From positions 1 through 15,136 of the forward strand of contig DAOUTX010000008.1 in assembly GCA_030668465.1 (NCBI GenBank): a DNA stretch of 15,136 nucleotides. The letters are read 5' to 3'. This DNA comes from Atribacterota bacterium (lineage in GTDB: Bacteria > Atribacterota > Phoenicimicrobiia > Phoenicimicrobiales > Phoenicimicrobiaceae). Position numbers and translations under genes: made by a program. Each line of letters begins with the position of its first letter. Within the stretch, counting starts at the first letter, position 1. Under the pieces are notes generated by a model. It was not told the origin of the DNA. It made no database searches and worked only from the letters and a program-made list of their open reading frames with translations. Shown here piece after piece: positions 7,126 through 13,569 of this stretch.

Positions 7126-8124
7126 TTGTCAGAGACTAATATGCATTTAGTTAAAGCAAAACAGATACACCAGAAGGCGATAATATTTGATGGGCATTGC
7201 GATACTATTTTAGAGGTTATGAACCATAAAAGAAGCTTAGAAAAAAAATCAACTACCGGTCACCTGGATATCCCTAGAATGAAAGAGGGAGGAGTTGATG
7301 TCCAGTTTTTTGCTATTTTTATAGAAGACATTTATAAACCGGAAAGGTCATTAAAAAGAACTTTACAATTAATTGATTGCTTTTATAAGGAAATTGAGAA
7401 AAATCAGGACGATATATCCTTGGTCACTAATTATAATCAGATAGAGGAAGTAAATAGAGCAGGAAAGATTGCCGCTATCCTTTCCATTGAAGGAGGGGAG
7501 GCTTTGGAAGGCGATTTAGGAGCATTGAGAGTATTGTATAAATTAGGTGTCCGACTCTTAACTCTCACCTGGAATCAAAGAAATCAAATTGCTGACGGGA
7601 TTTGGGAATCCCGGGCCGGTAGTGGTTTAACCGAGTTTGGTATAAAAGTTATAGATGAGATGAATGATCTGGGAATGTTAATAGATGTGTCTCACCTTTC
7701 AGAGACTGGTTTTTGGGATGTGGTCAAAAGAAGTAAAACACCTATTGTTGCTTCCCATTCTAATTGTTATGCCTTATGTCCCCATCTTCGAAATTTAAAA
7801 GATGAGCAAATTAAAGCTTTAGTTGATAAAGGTGGAGTAATAGGGATAACCTTTGTACCTGATTTTTTAACCCAAGAAAAAAGAAAAACTATTGTAAAAG
7901 ATGTTGTAACACACATTGACTATTTAGTAGAAAAAGCAGGAATAGATTGTGTGGGATTAGGTTCTGATTTTGACGGCACAGATGATCTTCCTTTGGGTTT
8001 AGAGGGAGTTGATAAAATTCCTAATATCACCAAAGAGTTACTTGATCGAGGTTATAAGGAGAGAGAAATTGAAAAAATATTAGGAGGCAATTTTTTAAGA
8101 GTGTTTAAAGAAGTGGTAGAATAA
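7126..8124 (+). CDS. Membrane dipeptidase (renal dipeptidase family, M19)
   Basis: A zinc metallohydrolase of the M19 family that cleaves dipeptides. With TTG 7126 as start it has 332 residues, normal for bacterial members. The expected metal ligands are all present: H24 and D26 in DGHCDT, the bridging E122 in SIEGGEAL, H190 in DVSHLSE and H211 in ASHSN. LTWNQRN and GLGSDFDG are further family signatures. There is no signal peptide, so it is probably cytosolic, for peptide recycling or scavenging. Start choice: AGGTGA (7112-7117) is 8 bases from TTG 7126; the GTG at 7114 overlaps that site, and ATG 7141 has none. Some family members act on D-amino-acid or proline-containing dipeptides; specificity cannot be read here. 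Confidence 0.93.
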   Translation: MSETNMHLVKAKQIHQKAIIFDGHCDTILEVMNHKRSLEKKSTTGHLDIPRMKEGGVDVQFFAIFIEDIYKPERSLKRTLQLIDCFYKEIEKNQDDISLVTNYNQIEEVNRAGKIAAILSIEGGEALEGDLGALRVLYKLGVRLLTLTWNQRNQIADGIWESRAGSGLTEFGIKVIDEMNDLGMLIDVSHLSETGFWDVVKRSKTPIVASHSNCYALCPHLRNLKDEQIKALVDKGGVIGITFVPDFLTQEKRKTIVKDVVTHIDYLVEKAGIDCVGLGSDFDGTDDLPLGLEGVDKIPNITKELLDRGYKEREIEKILGGNFLRVFKEVVE

Positions 8125-8159
8125 TAATTTATTTTAATCTAAAAATAGAGGGAGTATTT

Positions 8160-8930
8160 ATGAAATTTTTAAGATTTTTACAAAATGGAAATATAAGATA
8201 TGGATTACTTGAAAAAGATAATATAATTAGAGAAGTAGTTGGTGACATTTTTAATAATCATAAAAATGCGGAAAATGTACATTCTTTATCAGAAATAACT
8301 TTTTTACCCCCCTGTGTACCAACTAAAATAATAGCTGTGGGATTAAATTATTTTGATCATGTGAATGAAGTTCAGATGAAAATTCCCGACGAACCGTTGA
8401 TATTTATGAAACCCCCAAGTACGCTTATTGCTCATAATGATAATATAATTTATCCCAAGATGAGTAAGCAATTAGATTATGAAGCGGAATTAGCAGTGAT
8501 TATTAAAAATAAAATTAAAAATATTGAGCTTGAAGATGTCTTTGAAAATATTCTGGGATATACTTGTTTTAATGATATTACTGCCCGAGATTTACAAAAA
8601 AAAGACGGACAATGGACCAGAGCTAAATCATTTGACACCTTTGCGCCAGTTGGACCTTTTATTTCTACTGAGTTAAATTCTGATAATCTTCAAATAAAAC
8701 TTTATAAGAATGGTCAGCTAATGCAGAATTCCTCTACCAGTAATATGATTTTTAAAGTCGATAAAATAGTCAGTTTTATTTCTAAGATAATGACTCTATT
8801 TCCAGGGGATATAATTGCTACCGGAACTCCTTCTGGAATTGGACAATTAGAAGCAGGGGATAAGGTAGAAGTAGAAATTGAGGGGATTGGAATTTTAAGA
8901 AACACTGTATTTTTAGAAAAAAATGATTAA
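8160..8930 (+). CDS. Fumarylacetoacetate hydrolase (FAH) family protein
   Basis: A 256-residue member of the FAH superfamily, whose enzymes hydrolyse or decarboxylate 2-oxo acids such as acylpyruvates and oxaloacetate, using a Mg or Mn ion. The short N-terminal domain (about 1-50) is followed by the catalytic domain. Motifs include GLNYFDHVNE (61-70), the metal-binding DYEAE (106-110) with D139 in FNDITARD, K156 in AKSFDTFAPVGP and a C-terminal GDIIATGTPSGIG. The length and motifs fit the acylpyruvase or oxaloacetate decarboxylase type better than true fumarylacetoacetase. A GAGGGAG site precedes ATG 8160. It follows the dipeptidase by 35 bases, so the two are probably co-transcribed. The exact substrate is unknown. 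Confidence 0.92.
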   Translation: MKFLRFLQNGNIRYGLLEKDNIIREVVGDIFNNHKNAENVHSLSEITFLPPCVPTKIIAVGLNYFDHVNEVQMKIPDEPLIFMKPPSTLIAHNDNIIYPKMSKQLDYEAELAVIIKNKIKNIELEDVFENILGYTCFNDITARDLQKKDGQWTRAKSFDTFAPVGPFISTELNSDNLQIKLYKNGQLMQNSSTSNMIFKVDKIVSFISKIMTLFPGDIIATGTPSGIGQLEAGDKVEVEIEGIGILRNTVFLEKND

Positions 8931-8957
8931 AAATTCCAGTTTATGTAATTTGTTAAG

Positions 8958-8977
8958 AAGATAGATTTCTATTTTTT
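8958..8977 (+). terminator. Weak possible terminator after the FAH-family gene
   Basis: AAGATAG (8958-8964) pairs with CTATTTT (8969-8975) around a 4-base loop and merges into a short T run. The stem is AT-rich with one G-T pair, so it would be weak. It lies just after the FAH gene and before the folT leader. Confidence 0.3.
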
Positions 8978-9032
8978 AAGAGTTATAAATGTAGAAAAGC
9001 AATTAATTTAATAAATGATAATTGCAGTATGC

Positions 9033-9043
9033 AAAGGAGGTGA
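9033..9043 (+). promoter_or_regulatory. Orphan Shine-Dalgarno-like sequence
   Basis: AAAGGAGGTGA is a full-length complement to the usual 3' end of 16S rRNA, yet no reading frame starts after it: the nearest frames stop within a few codons. It stands about 30 bases before the riboswitch aptamer. It may be a decayed start site, or it could take part in leader folding. Confidence 0.4.
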
Positions 9044-9073
9044 GCTGAGTACAAGTTAGATAAGATATTTTGT

Positions 9074-9187
9074 CAGAGTAGGTGGCCCGCGTTAAGTGTT
9101 AGAGAATGGGACGTTGTCTCTAAACGAAAGGATTAAGGTTTTCTATAGAGAAATTCTTTAGTCCTGCGGTAGGTCATCGCGTCCGCT
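9074..9187 (+). ncRNA. Tetrahydrofolate (THF-I) riboswitch aptamer
   Basis: The core words of the folT-type THF aptamer occur in order: CAGAGTAGGTGG, CCGCGTTAAGTG, GAATGGGACGT, AACGAA, CTGCGGTAGGTCAT and GCGTCCGCTG. Helices can be drawn: P2 GTGGCC with GGTCAT, P3 TTAGAG (9099-9104) with CTCTAA (9118-9123), a variable P4 closed by GGATT and AGTCC, and a short P1 of CAG and CTG. The long-range pseudoknot GGACG (9109-9113) with CGTCC (9180-9184) is preserved. The gene behind it is a folate S component, the classic target. Reduced folate binding should lower transporter expression. Identification is by recalled consensus plus covariation-compatible pairing. Confidence 0.92.
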
Positions 9188-9275
9188 GCTACATCGAAAA
9201 TGCCTTTTACAAAGACTCTTCTTGATGTAGCAGATATAAAGCTATATCTATTATAATAATGCTATATCAAGGAGG
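9186..9275 (+). promoter_or_regulatory. Expression platform of the THF riboswitch
   Basis: A perfect 10-bp inverted repeat, CTGCTACATC (9186-9195) and GATGTAGCAG (9224-9233), reuses the 3' strand of aptamer helix P1, so it and the folded aptamer exclude each other. No T run follows, which argues against a terminator. Downstream, GCTATATC occurs twice (9241-9248 and 9261-9268), the second copy directly before AAGGAGG (9269-9275). GATATA (9233-9238) can pair with either copy. This suggests control of ribosome access; the exact switching scheme is inferred. Confidence 0.6.
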
Positions 9276-9287
9276 GAAAGAAAAAGA

Positions 9288-9818
9288 ATGAAAATATCGT
9301 CCTATAAAATTACCACTATGGGTCTTCTGATTGCTTTAAGTATAATTTTAACTCGGGTAGCCAGTCTACGTGTTGCTATTGGAGGAGTAGAGGGAATCAG
9401 GATCGGTCTGGGGAAATTACCCATAATCTTAGGAGGTATTATATTTGGTCCATTAGCCGGAGGGTTAATCGGAGCCTTTTCCGACCTATTAGGATATTTC
9501 ATCAATCCCATAGGTGTTTATATGCCTCACTTTACTCTAACCTCTGCTTTGACCGGAATAATTCCAGCAACTATCTTGGTTTTAATGAAAAAAAATGAAC
9601 CTAATGTTTTTGATTTGGGCATAGCTATTACCGCGGGTCAGGTGATAACTTCTATTATTTTAATACCGTATTTTTTAAATATTTTATTCGGACTTTCCTG
9701 GAAAGTGTTAATCCCCCCGCGAATGGTAGCAGAACCCATTCAAATATTTATCTATACCTATACCATAAATATAATTTTAAGGAGAAATATTTTAATTACC
9801 AAATCACATAAGATTTAG
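9288..9818 (+). CDS. folT: Folate-specific ECF transporter S component
   Basis: A 176-residue integral membrane protein with about six hydrophobic segments, the S component that captures folates for an ECF transporter. The pattern LGKLPIILGGIIFGPLAGGLIGAFSDLLG and the HFTLTSALTGIIPA stretch are typical of FolT. The THF riboswitch directly upstream independently supports folate as substrate. It needs the shared EcfA/EcfA'/EcfT module, which must be encoded elsewhere. AAGGAGG (9269-9275) lies 12 bases before the ATG, slightly far, and no other start is available between. It shares fold and size with the S component at 69-596 but little sequence. A dehydrogenase gene follows after about 80 bases and may be read through. 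Confidence 0.93.
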   Translation: MKISSYKITTMGLLIALSIILTRVASLRVAIGGVEGIRIGLGKLPIILGGIIFGPLAGGLIGAFSDLLGYFINPIGVYMPHFTLTSALTGIIPATILVLMKKNEPNVFDLGIAITAGQVITSIILIPYFLNILFGLSWKVLIPPRMVAEPIQIFIYTYTINIILRRNILITKSHKI

Positions 9819-9897
9819 GATTTACTAATTTAATTAATATTATTTTTCGCCATTAAAGTTTACGAAGAACGAGAGGAGACTTGTAATATTAGAAAAT

Positions 9898-10959
9898 ATG
9901 AAAAATAAAAACTTAAATTTTAAAAATAAAACCATGAGGGCAGCTGTATTTTCTGCACCTCACAAGGTAAAATTGGAAGAAATTAATATTCCCGATATTA
10001 GCACAGACGAAGTTTTAGTGAAAGTGAAAGCCGCACTTACCTGTGGGACAGATCGTAAAACATATTTAAGAGGGCATCACTTATTTAATCCACCTTTTGT
10101 TTTTGGACATGAGTTTGCCGGTGACATAGTAGAAGTAGGCAGTAAGGTGAAAAATTTTACACCAGGAATGAGAGTAGTGGCCGTTAATTCTGCCCCTTGT
10201 AATTCCTGTTTTTACTGCAAAAATGGTGAACATAGTTTGTGTGATAGTTTATTTATTCAATTAAGTGGTGCTTTTGCAGAATTTATAAAAATTCCAGGGA
10301 TAATTGTTTCGCAAAATTTATTGCAATTTCCTAAGACGGTGAGCTACAAAGAGGCAGCTTTATTAGAACCTCTTTCTTGTGTAGTTCACGGAGTTGAAGA
10401 ATCAAAAATTAATTTAGGTGATACAGTGGTTATAAACGGAGCAGGTCCGATAGGTTTAATGTTTTTACAAGTAGTTAAATTAAAAGGAGCAAGAGTAATT
10501 ATAACTGATACACTTGAGGAGAGATTAAAATTAGCTATGAAGTTGGGGGCCTATAAAGTAGTAAATGTTTCTAAAGTGCAGAATCCTGTTGAGGAAGTAA
10601 AAAAACTTACTGAAGATAAGAGAGGAGCAGACGTAACCATTGAAGCAGTCGGGCTGCCCGAGGTTTGGGAACAGACTATATCAATGGTAAGAAAAGGAGG
10701 AACGGTAAATCTTTTTGGAGGATGTAAAAGAGGAACGAAAGTTTCTATTGATACCAGTTTAATTCACTATTCACAAATTAACATAAAAGGAGTTTTTCAT
10801 CATACGCCTAGACATGTTAAAAGGGCTTTAAATCTAATTTGTAATAAGGAGATCGATATTAATTCGCTGATTACTGACGAATTTCCCCTTAATGAAATAT
10901 CTACTGTAATAGATATGATGTTGGCCCATAAGGGCATTAAAATAGCGGTGATACCTTAA
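9898..10959 (+). CDS. Zinc-dependent medium-chain alcohol/polyol dehydrogenase (first copy)
   Basis: A 353-residue member of the zinc-dependent MDR family (sorbitol or threonine dehydrogenase-like). The catalytic zinc set is C49 in TCGTD, H71-E72 in GHEFAG and E157 in LEPLSC. The structural zinc cysteines C101, C104, C107 and C115 are all present. The nucleotide-binding loop is GAGPIG (181-186) and the second strand ends in D204 (IITD), which favours NAD over NADP. It would oxidise a secondary alcohol or polyol, or reduce the ketone; substrate unknown. The start is uncertain: ATG 9898 has GGAG at 9875-9878, 19 bases away, and an internal ATG at 9934 lacks a site. The catalytic domain is complete either way. 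Confidence 0.92.
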   Translation: MKNKNLNFKNKTMRAAVFSAPHKVKLEEINIPDISTDEVLVKVKAALTCGTDRKTYLRGHHLFNPPFVFGHEFAGDIVEVGSKVKNFTPGMRVVAVNSAPCNSCFYCKNGEHSLCDSLFIQLSGAFAEFIKIPGIIVSQNLLQFPKTVSYKEAALLEPLSCVVHGVEESKINLGDTVVINGAGPIGLMFLQVVKLKGARVIITDTLEERLKLAMKLGAYKVVNVSKVQNPVEEVKKLTEDKRGADVTIEAVGLPEVWEQTISMVRKGGTVNLFGGCKRGTKVSIDTSLIHYSQINIKGVFHHTPRHVKRALNLICNKEIDINSLITDEFPLNEISTVIDMMLAHKGIKIAVIP

Positions 10960-10967
10960 AGAGGTAT

Positions 10968-11165
10968 ATCGTATGTCGTATTTCATATATCGTTAATTAG
11001 TTACGTGGTTACCTGGTTAGTTGGTTAAGAAAACAGAGGGAAAAATCCAAATTCGTATCTCGTATTCTTGCGAATAGCATGCAGCGTAATTATTTACTTG
11101 GTTAGTTAATGAATTAATATAAAACTAGTTAACTAATAAACCAGCTAACCAGCTAACTAATAAAA
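10968..11165 (+). repeat. Dispersed intergenic repeat element, copy B, with inverted arms
   Basis: This element fills the gap between the two dehydrogenase genes. Arms 10997-11028 and 11129-11160 (32 bases each) pair at 25 of 32 positions around a 100-base core containing CGTATCTCGTATT and ATGCAGCGTAAT words. The arms are made of 8-base units (right arm TAACTAAT, AAACCAGC, TAACCAGC, TAACTAAT). The element matches the reverse complement of 1600-1815 over about 190 bases, with a perfect 48-base block at 10990-11037. The arm-core-arm layout resembles a miniature inverted-repeat element, but no target-site duplication is obvious. Confidence 0.82.
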
Positions 11166-11210
11166 AATAAGCAGGAATGGGAAGTTAGTTGAAAGGGAGA
11201 AAGGGAATAG

Positions 11211-12236
11211 ATGAAGGCTTTAGTCAAATATGGAAAAGGCGAAAATGATATAGAATTAAGAGAAATTTCAGAACCTATTCCTCAAGCGAATGAAGTAAAA
11301 GTTAAAGTGGAAGCTACGGGAATCTGCGGAACTGATCTTTATGGTTATTCAGCCCTAAAACCTCCTGTGGTATTAGGACACGAAACTGCTGGGATTGTGG
11401 TAGAGGTAGGGGAAGAAGTAAAAAATATAAAAGTAGGAGATAGGGTTACTACTGAAACTACTGCCTATATCTGTGGTCAATGTAAATTTTGCCAGAGCAA
11501 AGATTATAATTTATGTATTCATCGTAAAGGGTTGGGATCCGCTGTTAACGGGGCTTTTGCTGAATATTTTGTGATAAGAAAAGAAAGTATCCACCAAATT
11601 CCTCCCCATATTGATTTCAGTTCTGCTTCTCTTTTTGAACCTTTATCTTGTGCTACCCATGCAGTAATAGAACAAGCTAATTTGTTATCCCATGAAACAG
11701 TTTTAGTATTAGGACCGGGACCTCTTGGTTTGTTAAGTGCTCAAATTGCTAAGTCTTTAGGAGCAAGAGTAATTATTTGTGGAATTGAAGGTGATGAAAG
11801 AAGATTATCTACAGCAAAAAAACTTGGAATTAATCAAATTTTTAATATAAGAAAGAAGGGCATTAAGAACTATTTATCGAAATTAACAGTAGGGTATGGC
11901 GTGGATGTGGTTTTTGAATGTTCCGGTTCTGTTGAAGCCGTGGAGTATGGATTAAATTTTATAAGGAAAGGAGGTAGATATATTCAGGAAGGAATTATCC
12001 ACCAACCGATTAAACTTAGATTTGATCAAATCTTATTTGACAAAGAGCTGAGTATCATTGGTTCGCGTACTCAGAAGCCTTCTTCCTGGATTAAGGCAAT
12101 AAATCTGGTAAACGAGGGGAAGGTAAATTTAAAAGAATTGGTTAGTGATGTACTTCCCTTAAGTAACTGGAAAGAAGGTTTCAGGCGAGCAAAGAAAAAA
12201 AATTCTATTAAAATAGTTCTTCAGCCGGATAAGTAA
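11211..12236 (+). CDS. Zinc-dependent medium-chain alcohol/polyol dehydrogenase (second copy)
   Basis: A 341-residue MDR-family dehydrogenase. Catalytic zinc residues are C39 in ICGTD, H57-E58 in GHETAG and E143 in FEPLSC; structural zinc cysteines are C88, C91, C94 and C102. The dinucleotide loop is GPGPLG (168-173). The second Rossmann strand reads VIICGIEGDERRL, with Gly where NAD-specific relatives such as the first copy carry Asp, and Arg residues follow, so NADP use is possible. It is a distant relative of its neighbour, not a recent duplicate, as loops and lengths differ. The GGGAG-rich site upstream of ATG 11211 supports the start. The substrate is unknown; threonine, sorbitol or similar polyols are candidates. 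Confidence 0.93.
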   Translation: MKALVKYGKGENDIELREISEPIPQANEVKVKVEATGICGTDLYGYSALKPPVVLGHETAGIVVEVGEEVKNIKVGDRVTTETTAYICGQCKFCQSKDYNLCIHRKGLGSAVNGAFAEYFVIRKESIHQIPPHIDFSSASLFEPLSCATHAVIEQANLLSHETVLVLGPGPLGLLSAQIAKSLGARVIICGIEGDERRLSTAKKLGINQIFNIRKKGIKNYLSKLTVGYGVDVVFECSGSVEAVEYGLNFIRKGGRYIQEGIIHQPIKLRFDQILFDKELSIIGSRTQKPSSWIKAINLVNEGKVNLKELVSDVLPLSNWKEGFRRAKKKNSIKIVLQPDK

Positions 12237-12299
12237 TATTAGAAAAAATTTCAGGTAAAATTTCAATAACCTGATAGGTTACGAGATTATTGGTTAGTA

Positions 12300-12445
12300 T
12301 CGCTTTTTCATTTAGTTGTTAGTTTTAAATACAAAACACAAGATAAATTAGTTAATTGGTTTTCTGGTTAGCTAGCTAGTTTGTTTAGTGTTAATAAATT
12401 ATTAACCAATTAACCAGCTGACTATGTAACTAACTAACGAATCAA
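12300..12445. repeat. Degenerate hairpin repeat before the thioesterase gene
   Basis: The 239-bp gap 12237-12475 has no gene. GTTAATTGG and CTGGTTAGCTAGCTAG words at 12351-12379 are mirrored by TTAACCAATTAACCAGCTG and TAACTAACTAACG at 12402-12439, an imperfect inverted arrangement of the 8-base-unit family. It is more diverged than copies A and B. TCAGGT and ACCTGA near 12250-12275 form a further short inverted repeat without a T run. Confidence 0.5.
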
Positions 12446-12475
12446 GTACAATATAATTAGAAAGGGGAAGAAAAA

Positions 12476-12892
12476 ATGATAGAATTTAATCTTGAAAAAG
12501 GTTTAAAAGGAATAGCTCAAACGACGGTGAATGAAGAAAATTCAGCAGAGAGATTTGCCAAACCTATGCCACCTGCCTTTGCCACTCCCATGTTAGTTTC
12601 TTTAATGGATTTAGCTGCCATAAATGCGGTGAAAAAAAATCTTCCGGAAGGTTATATTTCAATAGCTAGCAAAATATCGATTACTCATTTGGCTGCTACT
12701 CCTTTGGGTATAACGGTTACTGCCGATGCAACTTTAATTGATATTTTCCAAAATCGATTAACCTTTCAGGTAAACGCTTTTGATGAGGTGGAGAAGATAG
12801 GAGAAGGGACTGTAGAAAGATATATTATAGATTTAGATGAATTTTCCAAGAAAATGTTGGAAAGAAAAAAACCACGAGAGGTTGATTTTTAA
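12476..12892 (+). CDS. FlK-like hotdog-fold acyl-CoA thioesterase
   Basis: A 138-residue single-domain hotdog protein that aligns by eye with fluoroacetyl-CoA thioesterase FlK. Corresponding segments are FATPMLVSLMDLAA (35-48), ITHLAATPLG (69-78) and KIGEGTVERY (107-116). FlK's catalytic Thr42, His76 and Arg120 appear as T37, H71 and R115, whereas the catalytic Glu50 is replaced by Asp at D45. The family also includes many housekeeping thioesterases that hydrolyse small acyl-CoAs, so fluoroacetate itself is not implied. A GAAAGGGGAAG site precedes ATG 12476. The nicotinamidase-like gene starts on the base after its stop codon, indicating tight co-translation. Substrate unknown. Confidence 0.85.
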   Translation: MIEFNLEKGLKGIAQTTVNEENSAERFAKPMPPAFATPMLVSLMDLAAINAVKKNLPEGYISIASKISITHLAATPLGITVTADATLIDIFQNRLTFQVNAFDEVEKIGEGTVERYIIDLDEFSKKMLERKKPREVDF

Positions 12893-13414
12893 TTGATTAA
12901 AAAAGCTTTATTAATAATTGATATGCTTAATGATTTTATCAGGGAAGATGGAAAATTATATATAGGAGACGATGGAAGAAAAATTATTTCACCTATTCAA
13001 AAAGAATTAGAGAAATTTAGGAAAGAAAAAAACTCTGTATTCTATATCTGTGATTGTCATCGACCAGATGATAAAGAATTTAATCTTTTTCCTCCACACT
13101 GCCTTTCCGGAACTGAGGGAGCAAATATAATTGAAGAGTTAAAACCATCGAAAGATGATTTTGTAATCCATAAAAGAAGATACTGCGGATTTTTTCAGAC
13201 CGATTTAGATATTTCTTTAAGAGAAGAAGGGATTATAGAATTAGAGTTGGTGGGGGTATGTACTAATATCTGTGTTTTATACACTGCTGTTAGTGCCAGG
13301 ATGTTAAATTATAAAGTTACAGTTTTAAAAAATGCTGTGGCTTCCTTTGATCAAGGGGCTCATGATTTTGCTTTAAAACAGATGAAAGATGTTTTAGGAG
13401 TCGAGATTAGATAA
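12893..13414 (+). CDS. Nicotinamidase-like cysteine hydrolase (isochorismatase superfamily)
   Basis: The 173-residue protein carries the superfamily's catalytic triad: D10 in IIDMLNDF, K94 in HKRRYCGF and C127 in GVCTNICV. D54 and H56 (CDCH) and H69 (FPPHC) match the metal site that is specific to nicotinamidases, and the adjoining LSGTEGA motif also fits. It would deamidate nicotinamide to nicotinate for NAD salvage; a related amidase function is possible. The start is TTG 12893, immediately after the upstream TAA, with GAGAGG (12876-12881) 11 bases before it, so translation is probably coupled to the thioesterase. Together with nadABC on the other strand it suggests both de novo and salvage routes to NAD. 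Confidence 0.85.
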   Translation: MIKKALLIIDMLNDFIREDGKLYIGDDGRKIISPIQKELEKFRKEKNSVFYICDCHRPDDKEFNLFPPHCLSGTEGANIIEELKPSKDDFVIHKRRYCGFFQTDLDISLREEGIIELELVGVCTNICVLYTAVSARMLNYKVTVLKNAVASFDQGAHDFALKQMKDVLGVEIR

Positions 13415-13446
13415 TAAATTCTTTTTGTAATTACCGTATCCACTGC

Positions 13447-13521
13447 AGTTTACACTTACGAAAGTGGGTGCGAGCGTAAGCCCTGTTTATTAGATGCGCA
13501 CCTCACTTAGCAGGGTAAACT
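13447..13521 (+). ncRNA. Candidate structured RNA with pseudoknot in the patatin leader
   Basis: Four helices fit together. P1 is 13447-13452 with 13516-13521 (AGTTTA/TAAACT). P2 is CACTT (13453-13457) with AAGTG (13462-13466) around ACGA. P3 is GGTGCG (13467-13472) with CGCACC (13497-13502). A pseudoknot pairs CCCTG (13481-13485) in the P3 loop with CAGGG (13511-13515). P1, P2 and P3 abut without unpaired bases, and the pseudoknot strand runs directly into P1. Alternative pairings exist, CTTACG (13455-13460) with CGTAAG (13475-13480). The element ends 48 bases before the patatin start. It is richer in G and C than its surroundings. I cannot match it to a known family. Confidence 0.6.
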
Positions 13522-13569
13522 ACAATGGGAATCAAATAGCTTAGTAGATATGGATTGGAGTTAATAGTA

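Noticed and set aside
8714..8905. Minus-strand open frame inside the FAH-family gene
   Set aside because: Low-complexity Ile/Ser/Pro translation, no ribosome binding site, fully inside a gene with clear motifs.
9302..9511. Minus-strand open frame inside folT
   Set aside because: It mirrors the hydrophobic codons of folT, has Pro/Ile-rich composition and no start signal.
10997..11160. Inverted-arm element considered as an insertion sequence
   Set aside because: No transposase frame and only about 100 bases between the arms; at most a non-autonomous element.
9898..12236. The two MDR dehydrogenases considered as a recent tandem duplication
   Set aside because: They share family motifs only; lengths, loops, cofactor strand and N termini differ clearly.
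12476..12892. FlK similarity read as fluoroacetate resistance
   Set aside because: The catalytic Glu is Asp, no fluorometabolite genes are nearby, and many FlK-like proteins have other substrates.
13447..13521. Leader element tested as c-di-GMP-I, fluoride, pistol or twister RNA
   Set aside because: Some words look similar (GAAAGTGGG, AAGCCC), but the conserved cores and their order do not match what I know of these families, so no class name was given.
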